Assembly (NCBI GenBank): GCA_006212045.1
Contig: PZPK01000003.1
Location: 155,903 to 219,902, forward strand
Origin: Oleiphilus sp.
GTDB taxonomy: Bacteria > Pseudomonadota > Gammaproteobacteria > Pseudomonadales > Oleiphilaceae
Direction of reading: 5' to 3'
DNA: 64,000 nucleotides
Shown: one piece after another, positions 7,888 to 17,601 of the stretch
Layout of the letters: each line of letters opens with the position of its first letter
How positions within the stretch are numbered: position 1 is the first letter of the stretch
Translations under genes and position numbers: made by a program
The notes under the pieces: model-generated
What the model was told of the DNA's origin: nothing
Database searches by the model: none
Seen by the model: only the letters and a program-made list of their open reading frames with translations

Positions 7888-9918
7888 TCAGTGCCGCGCA
7901 GGTAGACAGTAGATATGATAGGCGTCTGCAAATAGCTGGTCATCCTGATCCATTGCATGCCAGGCCAGCAGACTGTAGGGCGCCAGCGGGTTGCATTGCT
8001 GTGCCTTATCGGCAGTCATTCCTGCAAAACCGGCAAATTCCAATCCGCACTCGCTAAACAGGGAATGAATGTCCTGAAGGTTGAAATAGTGCAGGTGTTT
8101 GTTGAAGAACAGGCCTTTGCAGCCGGCCCCGGAATAAAACCGTTCGTCTTCGAACAGTTTGCTCCAGAGTCCTGAGCCTGACTCTTTGGATATGGCGTCG
8201 CGCAGGTGACGAATATTATCGCTTGTTGCAGAAAGGTTTCGCGCACTCACCAGTTGCGAGACGACACCAATCGTTTCCTGTGCGCGCATGGGTTTGAAAT
8301 GCATGCGCATCAGACCATCCCGAGCGAGTAGGGGGCGCCAGGCTTCGATCGCCAGTCGAGGACTCTTAAGATGGTTGATTTCTTCGCCGAATTCAATGAT
8401 GTCGAAGGCTTCTTCACTTATCAGCGGAATATCCAGTTCGGCAAGAATAAAGCGTACGTTGTCGATACCAAACTGGCGGGCTTTCAGCGTACCGTAGGCG
8501 ACATTGTGTGCGGCGTTATCTACCGCATATACATTCAGGTTTTTAAAACAGGACGCGAGGTAACAGGCCCGTTGTCCGGAACCACTACCTACAATCAGTA
8601 TATTCAGATTTTCGTGCTGGAAACGCTTTGGCACGCAGGCCGGGTTGATCTCATTGGCAAGTGCCTGATAAAGATTGCTGCGGCTAAATCGTGGCAGGTT
8701 CTGCCAGCGGTTCTCAACGCGCTTGATTTCATTGTTCAGGATCGATTGTGCGCTGGTGCCGAACAGTTCGTACTGAATTTGATGTTCTTCGCTTAGCTGG
8801 TACAGGGCATCATGCATCATGTCCTGGATTGCCAACGGCCAATCGACCTGATCAAAGGCCAATAGGCGATAGCTGAAACTTTGGGAGTACAATGGCTCGT
8901 ACATGGCGATGACAATGAGAGCGCCTGACAGCTCCTCCGGTAACGAGCCACCGTGGCAGGCAGACTCCACTTCACGCACCAGATTGGCCAGTTCGAGGTC
9001 TTCCTCCTGTGTTCTGATCATGACGTAGTCATTGCGCGCTGAATAGCGGGCAATCGCGATGGCCAGGGGCAGCAGTTCGTCCCTGAGGGTGCGCGTTAGT
9101 GCCACTTCCGTAAGTATCGCTTTTCGCAACTCTGAGAGCAGAGTCTCCGCGGCGATCGACGGCAACAGGCACTGCGTGCAGCTGTTCAGCAATAAAGGGT
9201 CGGTCTGCAGTTGCTCAAGATCAAGCACAGTGTCTGGATCATCGAGTTGGTATTTGTGTGTCAGCAAGCTCGCTGCCATTCGGGCCAGCTTTCCGGTGTC
9301 CTGGTTGGGCCATTCAAATGCAGAGACAACGAGTCGCTCCATATCGTCCTGATAGAAGTCAGCACTCAGAAACTCGATACTTTCCAGAAAGTAGGCCCGC
9401 GTTAACGCGCTTTGTTCGCCAAGTTCGATCAAACGTCGGTAAAAATTGAATGCGGCGAGGTAGTCCTGTTGTCTTAGCTTGGTCAGGGCGATACCGGCAA
9501 AGGCACGTACACTATGGCCATCGATCGCCAACACATTTCGGAAACTGTTTTCCGCTTCCTCAAATTCTTTGAGGCTGATCATCAGGTAACCATGGTTTAG
9601 CAGCGTATTCTGATCATGGTCATTAAGTTCGAGGGCCTTGTTCAGCAGTGCCTGGGCGTGCGACAGGCGCCCCTTATCCATTTCCGTGCGTGCAGCAAGG
9701 TTTAGGGCCGAACAGTCATTTGGCAATTGCATCAACACGCTTTTGGCAATGTGATTGGATTCTTCGAGCGCTTTCTCACGTTCGGACTCGGAATACTGAT
9801 GCGAGTTGGAGATACTGTATAACTCATTGGCGCGAATAAGCTCACGCGCAAAATTGGCCTGCTCTTCGAGAGAGAGTGCAGGTGTTGCTTCGAATAGTTG
9901 AGACGTAGAACTTGCCAT
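7888..9918 (-). CDS. TPR-repeat protein fused to a SAM-dependent methyltransferase
   Basis: A 676-residue protein. The N-terminal third has tetratricopeptide-like helices (for example ALNLAARTEMDKGRLSHAQ, LNHGYLMISLKEFEEAENSF and RAFAGIALTKLRQQDY, residues about 70-170). The C-terminal half holds a class I methyltransferase fold: ILIVGSGSGQ (SAM-binding glycine loop), VYAVDN, then FDIIEFGEEINHL. The middle region is not recognised. It lies between the nonulosonate operon and the first flagellin, so a role in modifying flagellin or its glycan is plausible but only inferred. It is not the FliB lysine methylase as far as can be seen. It has its own start after the flagellin terminator. Confidence 0.75.
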   Translation of the reverse strand: MASSTSQLFEATPALSLEEQANFARELIRANELYSISNSHQYSESEREKALEESNHIAKSVLMQLPNDCSALNLAARTEMDKGRLSHAQALLNKALELNDHDQNTLLNHGYLMISLKEFEEAENSFRNVLAIDGHSVRAFAGIALTKLRQQDYLAAFNFYRRLIELGEQSALTRAYFLESIEFLSADFYQDDMERLVVSAFEWPNQDTGKLARMAASLLTHKYQLDDPDTVLDLEQLQTDPLLLNSCTQCLLPSIAAETLLSELRKAILTEVALTRTLRDELLPLAIAIARYSARNDYVMIRTQEEDLELANLVREVESACHGGSLPEELSGALIVIAMYEPLYSQSFSYRLLAFDQVDWPLAIQDMMHDALYQLSEEHQIQYELFGTSAQSILNNEIKRVENRWQNLPRFSRSNLYQALANEINPACVPKRFQHENLNILIVGSGSGQRACYLASCFKNLNVYAVDNAAHNVAYGTLKARQFGIDNVRFILAELDIPLISEEAFDIIEFGEEINHLKSPRLAIEAWRPLLARDGLMRMHFKPMRAQETIGVVSQLVSARNLSATSDNIRHLRDAISKESGSGLWSKLFEDERFYSGAGCKGLFFNKHLHYFNLQDIHSLFSECGLEFAGFAGMTADKAQQCNPLAPYSLLAWHAMDQDDQLFADAYHIYCLPARH

Positions 9919-10062
9919 GATCGGTTAACCTCTTCCGCTTTTTTAACGATTTGCCGCTGTTAATGCATGTCTTATTACACTTAGATGGATTAAAGCGATT
10001 TGCGTGCCAGAATCTATCTAGAAAGCACATGAATATAATTGATTAACTATCTGACGAATAAC

Positions 10063-10087
10063 GAAAAAAGCCAGCATAAAGCTGGCT
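10063..10087 (-). terminator. Terminator of the minus-strand flagellin gene
   Basis: On the minus strand AGCCAGC, a five-base loop and GCTGGCT are followed by a run of T, 65 bases after the flagellin stop: a standard rho-independent terminator. Confidence 0.85.
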
Positions 10088-10152
10088 ATAAGACCTGTTG
10101 TAGCAGGAGAGCAATTATCGCTATTGTTATCCGGACGCGTGCGCGTTTTTAA

Positions 10153-12213
10153 CTACTGCAGCAGCTGGAGAACGTTCTGTGGTTGCGCATTGGCCTGACT
10201 CAGAATGGATAAGCCGGCCTGTTGCAGAACCTGGGTGCGTGAGAGCTCGGCGGTTTCTGAAGCGAAATCCGCGTCCCTGATTCGGGAGTTTGAGGCCGAC
10301 AGGTTTTCCGAGGTGATTTGCTGATTTTCGATCGTGGATTCAAAGCGATTCTGGATTGCACCCAGATTAGCGCGTTGAAGGTTGATTACGTTCAGCGCAT
10401 TGTCTACCGCGGCGAGGGCAAGTATCGCGCCTTCAACACTGGTAATGTCGACATCCTGAATCAAGGTTCCATCCTCGCCTGAGCCGTATGTGCCCACTTC
10501 AAATCCTGAATTGCTGATATTCCCCGTAATGGTACCAAGGTCAATCTTACCGGCTGAGCTCAGTGCGATCGTGCCCTGAACCACATTGTTGGTCACAGCC
10601 GTTGAAGACAAGCCGATTTGAACGCCTGTGACGTTCTGATAGTTGTCAACAGAGATGTTACGACCATCATCCGAAATGAGTCGGAAGGTGCTGCCAAAGG
10701 CTTCTGCACGCACACCTGACTGGCCGGATTTGTTGTTGATCGCGGTGACCAATGCGTTTTGTCTGTCGGCGACCGAATCGTTACTGCCGTAGGAGATGTT
10801 GATCTGTACGCCATTTACATCAATGCTTCCGCTGTCGCCCGAGGAGGTTACGATTGCGGCAGCGGTCAGCACTGCAGCGTTGACTTTGGCGGTAACACCG
10901 GTTCTGTCGGCCACCTCGTTGATGGCGGCTGCTTTAGCAATGGCACTTTCCGAACGCTGGACGTTTGATGCAGTATCGAAATTGTCCAGAGAGGGGCCCA
11001 CCGGAACGCCATTGATAACGATATCGCCTGCCAGCATGTCGGCACCGGGAACCTCATCGCTGATGGCTCCAGAGTTTCTTCCGCTGAATTCGCCAATGGC
11101 CAGGCCTGCATTACCGATGTTGCCGGTCGTTGTATCGAGCGCGATGGTACTTCCATCCGAAGAAATCAGTGTATATGTGCCGCTATAGGTAATGCCCGCT
11201 GCAGCCGTTGTATCTGAAGGTGGCAGGCCATAGGCATTGGTATTGATGCTGGTGCTGCGCACAATAATATTTCGTCCATCGGTTGCTTCCAGTTGTACGC
11301 CCTGTGACGGATTACCGGCAAAGCTAGCGGTGACGCCTGTTTGTCCTGAAACCTCGTTGATCGCAGCGACAACGTTTTCAAGGTTGACAGAATTGGACAG
11401 GTTGGACGAGGTCGAAATATTGATACTCACATCGTTGATAGTGATGGTTTCATCGGCAGACGTCGGATCGAAAGAGGTGGTGCCGCCAACAAATGTGCCA
11501 TTGATCGCCGCACGAACGCCTGTTTGATCTGCCACTTTGTTGATGGCTGCAGCTTTAGCAATGGCTGATTGAGACTGGCTCCCGCTCGAGAAAGCGTCAT
11601 CAACACCGGACGAAGCGCCAACCGCAACACCGTTAATAACCAGATCGCCTGCGGCCAGAGCCGCCGCTTCCGGTTCCGAAGAAATGCCATCGGTGGGTGA
11701 CGTTCCCAGTTGGTCTATCTTGGTTCCCTCAATGCCAAAGCTGACATTTTCACCTTCATTTGCGCCAATCTGGAAAGTGACGTCAGCAAAGGTACCGTCC
11801 AGCAGCTTGGTGCCGTTGAAGGTGGTTTGCAACGAGACCCGATCGATTTCGGCAATCAGCTGCTGAACCTCTTCATTCAGAGCTTCCCGGTCAATCTGGC
11901 TATTTGTCGCATTGGACGCCTGCAGGGCTAGATCCCGTATCCGCAAAAGGTTAGCGGTCATCGACCCCAAAGCACCTTCGGCGGTTTGCGCGAGAGATAC
12001 GCCATCACTGGCGTTTCTGATTGCAACTGCAAGGCCCTGGATCTGCGCGGTAAAGCGAGTGGATATCGCCAGGCCCGCCGCATCATCCTTTGCACTGTTA
12101 ATGCGCAAGCCAGAAGACAGTCGTTGCAGAGCGGTCTGGTTCTCACCCTGTGATTTGTCCAGATTTCGCTGCGCATTGATAGACGCTATATTGGTATTGA
12201 TTATTTGAGGCAT
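10153..12213 (-). CDS. fliC: Flagellin, large form (copy 1)
   Basis: A 686-residue flagellin. The N-terminal MPQIINTNIASINAQRNLDKSQ and the C-terminal LSRTQVLQQAGLSILSQANAQPQNVLQLLQ are the conserved D0/D1 halves that form the filament core. The interior is much longer than a minimal flagellin and carries repeats that start GDLVINGVAVG and GDIVINGVPVG, each followed by SAIAKAAAIN (Flagellin-IN-like motif). These outer domains are rich in Ser/Thr, the residues pseudaminylated in other bacteria. A GGGGGA ribosome site precedes the ATG. Expression appears to come from a sigma-54-type promoter at 12315-12330. A second flagellin is encoded at 14837 on the other strand. Confidence 0.96.
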   Translation of the reverse strand: MPQIINTNIASINAQRNLDKSQGENQTALQRLSSGLRINSAKDDAAGLAISTRFTAQIQGLAVAIRNASDGVSLAQTAEGALGSMTANLLRIRDLALQASNATNSQIDREALNEEVQQLIAEIDRVSLQTTFNGTKLLDGTFADVTFQIGANEGENVSFGIEGTKIDQLGTSPTDGISSEPEAAALAAGDLVINGVAVGASSGVDDAFSSGSQSQSAIAKAAAINKVADQTGVRAAINGTFVGGTTSFDPTSADETITINDVSINISTSSNLSNSVNLENVVAAINEVSGQTGVTASFAGNPSQGVQLEATDGRNIIVRSTSINTNAYGLPPSDTTAAAGITYSGTYTLISSDGSTIALDTTTGNIGNAGLAIGEFSGRNSGAISDEVPGADMLAGDIVINGVPVGPSLDNFDTASNVQRSESAIAKAAAINEVADRTGVTAKVNAAVLTAAAIVTSSGDSGSIDVNGVQINISYGSNDSVADRQNALVTAINNKSGQSGVRAEAFGSTFRLISDDGRNISVDNYQNVTGVQIGLSSTAVTNNVVQGTIALSSAGKIDLGTITGNISNSGFEVGTYGSGEDGTLIQDVDITSVEGAILALAAVDNALNVINLQRANLGAIQNRFESTIENQQITSENLSASNSRIRDADFASETAELSRTQVLQQAGLSILSQANAQPQNVLQLLQ

Positions 12214-12314
12214 TGTCTTCCCCCACAGTTTTACACTTTACGGCACATGACATGCATTGCATGGACGGACAGCACAACGGTTCCGGCAAGCATGACAAAC
12301 TTTGCTGAGGTAAA

Positions 12315-12330
12315 AGCAAAAGCGATGCCA
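12315..12330 (-). promoter_or_regulatory. Sigma-54-type promoter of flagellin copy 1
   Basis: The minus strand reads TGGCATCGCTTTTGCT, with the diagnostic GG-N10-GC spacing and close agreement with the TGGCAC-N5-TTGCW consensus. The predicted start, about 12 bases downstream, leaves a leader of roughly 90 bases before the flagellin ATG. No sigma-28 site with correct spacing was found here. Confidence 0.72.
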
Positions 12331-12553
12331 AAGTTTTGAGTGTGTGATATATGTGTTTAAATACAGATAGTTATAGAATTTTCGTGTAGTGGTAAGAGTG
12401 GCTGTTTCTGTCGTGGCAATGGGCGGGAGGGGTAAATGCTTGCCGCTTTTAAGGCTTCTGATTCTCGCATTCAAACACTTGCGTTTTTTGCGCGTTAGCC
12501 TCATTCTGACGCCGTTATCAGATATCTATGCAGACTCGCTTAAGGCAAAAATA

Positions 12554-14638
12554 ATGACAGATACAGCCAATACGCTGGAACCTTTTATCAAACGGCGCGA
12601 AAGAAACCTCATGTACTTCAGAGAGCATTTTCAGGATATCTATGCGCTCTTCAAAGATTATCAAATGAAAGACGCGCAGCTGAACATTCTCACAGAAACA
12701 GACGAAGTTAATCTGCTTCAGGATGGTCGGCACGTATATCCGGAAGGCGCAAAAAATTATGCCGAAAAAGAAGTAGAGAGTTTTCGCGAGGTCTATCAGG
12801 AAGGTAAAACGATTTATTCGTTTGTGCCGCCATTTGGCGGAGACTATGAGTTTCCGAGGTTTGGACAGATTGCGGTGAACGAGCTGCTGAACAAGTCGCC
12901 CGTCAATAAAAGTAATTTCCGTTACTATCGATTGCAGAATTTTTACCCATTGATCGTATTTCTTGGCTGCGGTCTGGGTTATCACATAGAGAAAATGGTT
13001 CGGGAGCACAAGGTCCAGAACATGATTATTCTGGAGCCCAATCTGGATCGCTTTGCAGCAAGTCTGTATTCCGTCGACTGGGCGGAAATATGCCAGGATT
13101 ACAAATCGAAAAATGGCAGAATGCTGCATTTTATACTGGGTGCTGAAGAGTCGGATTATTTGTTGTGGGCTGTTACCTGGAACCGCTTGGTGGAGCTGAG
13201 TCCACACTTTCCTGTCATGACCCTGTTCTACAATCATCAGGGCAGGGACCTTTTTGACAAGGTATCAGAAAAGGTAAACAAGGATTTACTGGTCTTTCTG
13301 ATGTCCTGGGGACACTATGATGACGAAATCCGACAATTGAATAATGCGCTCCATAACTATCACATGGGGGTCAAAGAACTTCCCTTGGCGATGCCGGAGC
13401 CTTCCCAAACGCCCGTATTTATCGTCGGGGCGGGCCCTTCACTGGATGACCGGGTCGACTATATCAGGGAAGTCCGTGATCGCGTCATTATGATTTCCTG
13501 TGGTACGGCGCTCAAGACCTTGGCAGCCTATGGCGTTAAGCCGGATATACATGTTGAGCTTGAGTCTGATTTGCTGGCCTATATAGCGGTGTCCAGAGCC
13601 GCGGACGAGTCCTATTACAGGGATATTAAACTTGTTGGTCCGTCCCATATCAGCCCGCTGATATTTAAGCTGTTTGGTGACGGGCGCATGTACTACAAAA
13701 ATGAAAGTGCGACAGCATTATTGTTTGGACAGCAATCCGGTCACATCATCAAGAACGGCACTCCGACCTGTACGAATCTGGGTGTTGCGTTAGCAGTGAG
13801 CATGGGTTTCAAGAATCTGTTTTTGTTTGGTCTGGATTTTGGTTTCCGGGATATAGAGCATCACCACGCGAAAGGTTCTATTTATTATGAAAAACTGCTG
13901 AAACTGGAGCATGAGGAAAACGAACTCATCGAAGTGGAAACCGTGGATGGAAGTAAAGCCTGGTCGACACCAAACTACTTCACCAGTAAGCGAAAAGTGG
14001 AAAACATGTTGCAGCAGAACGAGGCGGATGAATTATTAAAGGTCTATAACTGCTCCGATGTTGCGAACATAGAGGGCGCGCAATGGCTGAAGGAAGATAC
14101 CTTTATCGAATTGGTTGAAAGTCTGGATTCCAGTAAGGATGCGGATATGGGGTATATGTTTGACCCCAAAGCGGTGTCATGCGATCTGTCGAAAGCGGAT
14201 GAAAAATTGAAGTATATCGAGGCTAACCTCAAAGCGCTCAATAGCGACGTCAGCAAGCTGTTTGATGCGGACCTTGAGACACTGGAGGATCTTTCTATCC
14301 TGTGTTCTCGTATTAACTGGTATCTGGAGGATATTCTGAAACCGAGGACGCCTGATTTTTACTTTTTGGTTCGGGGCACAATTCGGCATTTTCTCTGCGC
14401 CGGATTTGCTCATGCATTTGCGTTAGAAGACCCTCAAGCCTGTGCAAACTACATACAGGAATGGAAAAAAAGTTTTAGGGACTTCTATCAGCGTTTGCCA
14501 GCGCATTTCAGTAGTGTTGTTTTCAAGGAGTTTGATGTCGATCAGGATCCCTGGGTTAAACAAAGTATTTTCGAGCGCGAAGACGGGATCAATCCCTTCT
14601 TTAATACACCGATCGAGGACCTTCAGTTGCAGATTTGA
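12554..14638 (+). CDS. Maf-type motility accessory factor, flagellin glycosyltransferase
   Basis: The 694-residue protein belongs to the Maf family (MAF_flag10/DUF115 core), which transfers nonulosonic acids to flagellin. The core is visible as FLGCGLGYH near residue 145, VFIVGAGPSLDDRVDYI, KPDIHVELES, NGTPTCTNLGVALAVSMGFKNLFLFGLDFGF. The open frame extends upstream to 12389, but that stretch is not Maf-like and AAGGC at 12542-12546 is properly placed for the ATG at 12554. The gene is flanked by the two flagellins it presumably modifies and lies about 5 kb from the pse operon. The transferred sugar (pseudaminic or amidino derivative) is inferred. Confidence 0.9.
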   Translation: MTDTANTLEPFIKRRERNLMYFREHFQDIYALFKDYQMKDAQLNILTETDEVNLLQDGRHVYPEGAKNYAEKEVESFREVYQEGKTIYSFVPPFGGDYEFPRFGQIAVNELLNKSPVNKSNFRYYRLQNFYPLIVFLGCGLGYHIEKMVREHKVQNMIILEPNLDRFAASLYSVDWAEICQDYKSKNGRMLHFILGAEESDYLLWAVTWNRLVELSPHFPVMTLFYNHQGRDLFDKVSEKVNKDLLVFLMSWGHYDDEIRQLNNALHNYHMGVKELPLAMPEPSQTPVFIVGAGPSLDDRVDYIREVRDRVIMISCGTALKTLAAYGVKPDIHVELESDLLAYIAVSRAADESYYRDIKLVGPSHISPLIFKLFGDGRMYYKNESATALLFGQQSGHIIKNGTPTCTNLGVALAVSMGFKNLFLFGLDFGFRDIEHHHAKGSIYYEKLLKLEHEENELIEVETVDGSKAWSTPNYFTSKRKVENMLQQNEADELLKVYNCSDVANIEGAQWLKEDTFIELVESLDSSKDADMGYMFDPKAVSCDLSKADEKLKYIEANLKALNSDVSKLFDADLETLEDLSILCSRINWYLEDILKPRTPDFYFLVRGTIRHFLCAGFAHAFALEDPQACANYIQEWKKSFRDFYQRLPAHFSSVVFKEFDVDQDPWVKQSIFEREDGINPFFNTPIEDLQLQI

Positions 14639-14702
14639 TTTTGGGTCACCTGATAGCTTATTCAGCATTAACAATTAGTAACAATAAAAACGGATAAAAA
14701 AG

Positions 14703-14729
14703 TAAAGCTTTAAATTTTCTGGCCGTTAC
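14703..14729 (+). promoter_or_regulatory. Sigma-28 promoter of flagellin copy 2
   Basis: TAAAGCTT (14703-14710), an 11-base spacer and GCCGTTAC (14722-14729) match the FliA consensus TAAAGTTT-N11-GCCGATAA. The start would lie about 100 bases before the flagellin ATG at 14837, which has a GGAG site at 14826-14829. Confidence 0.82.
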
Positions 14730-14836
14730 GTGCTTCAACAGGTTAAACGTGTATCGGTCAGCATTGCCAATTCTGGGCTGTTCGTGGACGTTGATCTTTT
14801 CTAACTTGTTTTAGAAGGTTACTTAGGAGACGCGAC

Positions 14837-16909
14837 ATGCCTCAAATAATTAATACAAACATTGCCTCATTAAATGCCCAGCGTAATTTGAACGCTTCGC
14901 AGCGTGATCAGGACACAGCACTGCAACGTCTGTCTTCTGGTTTACGTATCAACAGCGCGAAAGACGACGCCGCCGGTTTGGCAATTTCCACTCGGTTCGA
15001 CGCACAGATTCGTGGTACCAGCGTTGCTGCACGAAACGCGGGCGATGCAATTTCCCTGGCCCAGACTGCTGAAGGTGCACTGGGTTCTATTAACTCCAGT
15101 TTGCAGCGTATTCGTGAACTGGCACTGCAGTCAGCAAACGACACCAACACCAATCTGGACCGCGCAGCGCTCCAGGAAGAAGTGAGTCAGTTGATTGACG
15201 AAATACAGACTGTTGCCGATTCAGCTAACTTCAACGGCAAGAAATTGCTGGACGGTTCATTCCAGAATGCAATTTTCCAGACGGGCGCCAATGTAGGCGA
15301 CACGATCTCGGTCAGTGTTTCAAAAGTAGATGCTGAATCACTGGGCTCGGCGCTCTCGGCAGGTATCTCTTCACAAGTTGATACGACCGCTTTGGTAGCT
15401 GGCTCGAATGGCGATGCACTTGTATCAGGTGATATCGTTATAAACGGTGTGGCCGTAGGTGCTTCCGTGGGTTCTGACGATACTGCCTCGGTTAATCAGG
15501 CGGCATCTTCTGCGATAGCCAAAGCTGCGGCGATCAACGCGGTCAGCGATGATTCGGGTGTTCGAGCGGTAGTCAACGAGAACGTTTTGCAAGGTGGTGC
15601 AGGCGCAGCGGCCAGTGCCGGAGATGCGAGCATTGAAATTAATGGTGTAACCATTCTGATTTCGAACAGTACCACTCAAACTATCGAACAAACGATGGAA
15701 TCTGCGGTTAACGTGATTAACGAGAAGTCTGGTCTGACCGGTGTTACTGCCTCTTTTGATGGTAATTCGTCAAATGGTATTACATTAACAGCCGAAGACG
15801 GACGCAATATTACACTGACAGCAACGGCAGCTGCCGATGTAGCAAGAGCTGCAAATCTCGGTTTGGCGGCCATGACCAGTGTTGGTAGTGTTTACGTTGG
15901 TAATTACACCCTTGTGAGTGAGGGAGGCACTGATATCGCGCTGACTTCCGACACCGGCAACATCGATGATAACGCAGGTTTCCAGGTGGGTACCTTTAGT
16001 GGTTCGCAATCAGGATTGGTAAGTGACAACGTGACTTCCGGTACGGCGCTTTCATCCGGCGACCTGGTAATCAATGGTGTGTCAGTTGGGCCAAGCCTCG
16101 CGTCAAGCGATACATCCTCCACGGGTGAGAACAGCGGAAGCGCCATTGCAAAAGCAGCAGCCATCAACGCGGTTTCGGATCAAACAAATGTCACAGCGAT
16201 TGTGAATGAAAACCGCATTAACAGTGGAAACCTTGCGGTCGCAAGTTCTTACTCTGTAACCCTGAATGATATTGCGATCGCTATCTCGCTAAGTAGTACT
16301 GATACGGTCGCTACGCAGTTGAACCAGACGATTGACGCGATCAATGCCAAGTCCGGTCAAACAGGCATTACGGCAGAAGCGCTTGATGAAAACAGCTTCT
16401 CGCTGGTGACTGCTGACGGACGTAATATTGAGTTCGCAGGTGCAGCGGCCGCAACTGAAATGGGCATTACTGCAGATATCTACGGCGGCTCGGTCACACT
16501 TGTTTCAGGTGGTGATATCGAAATCGGTACCAATACCGGTAACCCTGATGTCGCAGGCTTGCGCATTGGCACCTACGGTAATGGTGAAACCGGTACTGCC
16601 CTGAAAGATCTGGACGTTACCTCGGTGGCTGGTGCAGAGGCCGCGGTACTGGCGATCGATAACGCAGTCAATACGGTTGCAAGTGTCCGGGCTGAACTGG
16701 GTGCGGTTCAGAATCGCTTCCAGAACACGATCTCGAACCTTGAAGTCACGGGAGAGAACCTGAACGCTGCGAACTCTCGTATCAGGGATGCCGACTTTGC
16801 TGCTGAAACAGCCGCGCTGTCCAAGTCTCAGGTGCTGCAGCAGGCAGGTATCTCGGTCCTCGCTCAGGCTAATGCCCGACCACAGCAGGTGCTTTCGCTT
16901 CTTCAGTAG
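14837..16909 (+). CDS. fliC: Flagellin, large form (copy 2)
   Basis: A 690-residue flagellin with conserved ends (MPQIINTNIASLNAQRNLN and LSKSQVLQQAGISVLAQANARP). The interior contains two similar blocks starting GDIVINGVAVG (about residue 197) and GDLVINGVSVG (about residue 408), each followed by SAIAKAAAINAVSD and a VNEN element. It is clearly paralogous to the minus-strand flagellin at 10153, but its promoter is of the sigma-28 class, so the two are probably made at different stages. It is followed by flaG 78 bases downstream without an obvious strong terminator, so the two may be co-transcribed. Confidence 0.96.
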   Translation: MPQIINTNIASLNAQRNLNASQRDQDTALQRLSSGLRINSAKDDAAGLAISTRFDAQIRGTSVAARNAGDAISLAQTAEGALGSINSSLQRIRELALQSANDTNTNLDRAALQEEVSQLIDEIQTVADSANFNGKKLLDGSFQNAIFQTGANVGDTISVSVSKVDAESLGSALSAGISSQVDTTALVAGSNGDALVSGDIVINGVAVGASVGSDDTASVNQAASSAIAKAAAINAVSDDSGVRAVVNENVLQGGAGAAASAGDASIEINGVTILISNSTTQTIEQTMESAVNVINEKSGLTGVTASFDGNSSNGITLTAEDGRNITLTATAAADVARAANLGLAAMTSVGSVYVGNYTLVSEGGTDIALTSDTGNIDDNAGFQVGTFSGSQSGLVSDNVTSGTALSSGDLVINGVSVGPSLASSDTSSTGENSGSAIAKAAAINAVSDQTNVTAIVNENRINSGNLAVASSYSVTLNDIAIAISLSSTDTVATQLNQTIDAINAKSGQTGITAEALDENSFSLVTADGRNIEFAGAAAATEMGITADIYGGSVTLVSGGDIEIGTNTGNPDVAGLRIGTYGNGETGTALKDLDVTSVAGAEAAVLAIDNAVNTVASVRAELGAVQNRFQNTISNLEVTGENLNAANSRIRDADFAAETAALSKSQVLQQAGISVLAQANARPQQVLSLLQ

Positions 16910-16987
16910 TAGCCAATAGGCTAGCCGAGCAACCTCGACCCTTCACAGGGTTGGGGTCCAGGTTTAAGATGCGAATCGAGGTGAGAT

Positions 16988-17392
16988 ATGAATGACGTAA
17001 AGATAAGCAATGTGGATTTTGCCAGTCGGCAGAATACTGCGACGTCTTCCTCTCAGCCAGATCCTGCTGAACGAGTCCAAAGCTCCAGTGTTAACCAGGA
17101 TGTAAATATCCAGGCGCAGGAGCAGGTGAAACAGCCTCAAGAGAGGGCTGAACGGGTCCAGGAAGGGCAAGAGCAGGTAAGGGAAGCGGTAACCAGACTG
17201 AATGATTATGTCCAGTCGGTGCAGAGGGATCTGCAATTTCGTTTGGATGAAGACTCAGGAAAAACTGTCGTAACTGTATTGGATCGGCAGACTTCTGAAG
17301 TCGTTCGACAGATACCGGATGAGGTTGCGCTAAAATTGGCGCAAGACTTGCAGCAAGATGAACCATTAAGTTTATTCAACGCCAAAGTCTAG
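16988..17392 (+). CDS. flaG: FlaG family flagellar protein
   Basis: A 134-residue protein. The N-terminal half is low complexity and rich in Gln/Glu (repeated QEQVKQPQERAERVQEGQEQV). The C-terminal half has the FlaG core: LQFRLDEDSGKTVVTVLD and SEVVRQIPDEVALKLAQDL. FlaG proteins influence filament length and usually sit between flagellin and fliD, as here. GAGGTGAG at 16979-16986 serves the ATG. The gene ends just before a hairpin terminator that also contains the fliD promoter. Confidence 0.9.
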   Translation: MNDVKISNVDFASRQNTATSSSQPDPAERVQSSSVNQDVNIQAQEQVKQPQERAERVQEGQEQVREAVTRLNDYVQSVQRDLQFRLDEDSGKTVVTVLDRQTSEVVRQIPDEVALKLAQDLQQDEPLSLFNAKV

Positions 17393-17435
17393 CGGTTGTA
17401 AGGCGGCTAGCGGCAAGTAATAACAATTTGTTACA

Positions 17436-17464
17436 GGGCAAAAGGTAAACTTTTGCCCTTTTTT
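17436..17464 (+). terminator. Terminator after flaG
   Basis: GGGCAAAAG (17436-17444) and CTTTTGCCC (17450-17458) form a perfect 9-bp stem followed by six T. The same DNA holds the -35 half of the fliD promoter. Confidence 0.9.
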
Positions 17465-17472
17465 GCCGTTAA
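17446..17472 (+). promoter_or_regulatory. Sigma-28 promoter of fliD-fliS, overlapping the flaG terminator
   Basis: TAAACTTT (17446-17453), 11 bases, then GCCGTTAA (17465-17472): only one mismatch in each element from the FliA consensus, with ideal spacing. The -35 element lies in the loop and right arm of the flaG terminator hairpin. The leader to fliD would be about 120 bases. Confidence 0.82.
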
Positions 17473-17601
17473 GGAATAGACAAAAGTGCTATGCTGCCAG
17501 CGTAAGCTGTAGGCATAGATGGTGAAACTTGCAAAGGGTTCGTGGCTGGATTGTCTGACAATCAGAAGTAAGCCTAGGGCTCATGCAAAGAGGCGTGCGG
17601 T

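Noticed and set aside
12240..12330. Sigma-28-like site CAAAGTTT with GCCGGAAC before flagellin copy 1
   Set aside because: Spacer is 9 instead of 11; the sigma-54-type site fits far better.
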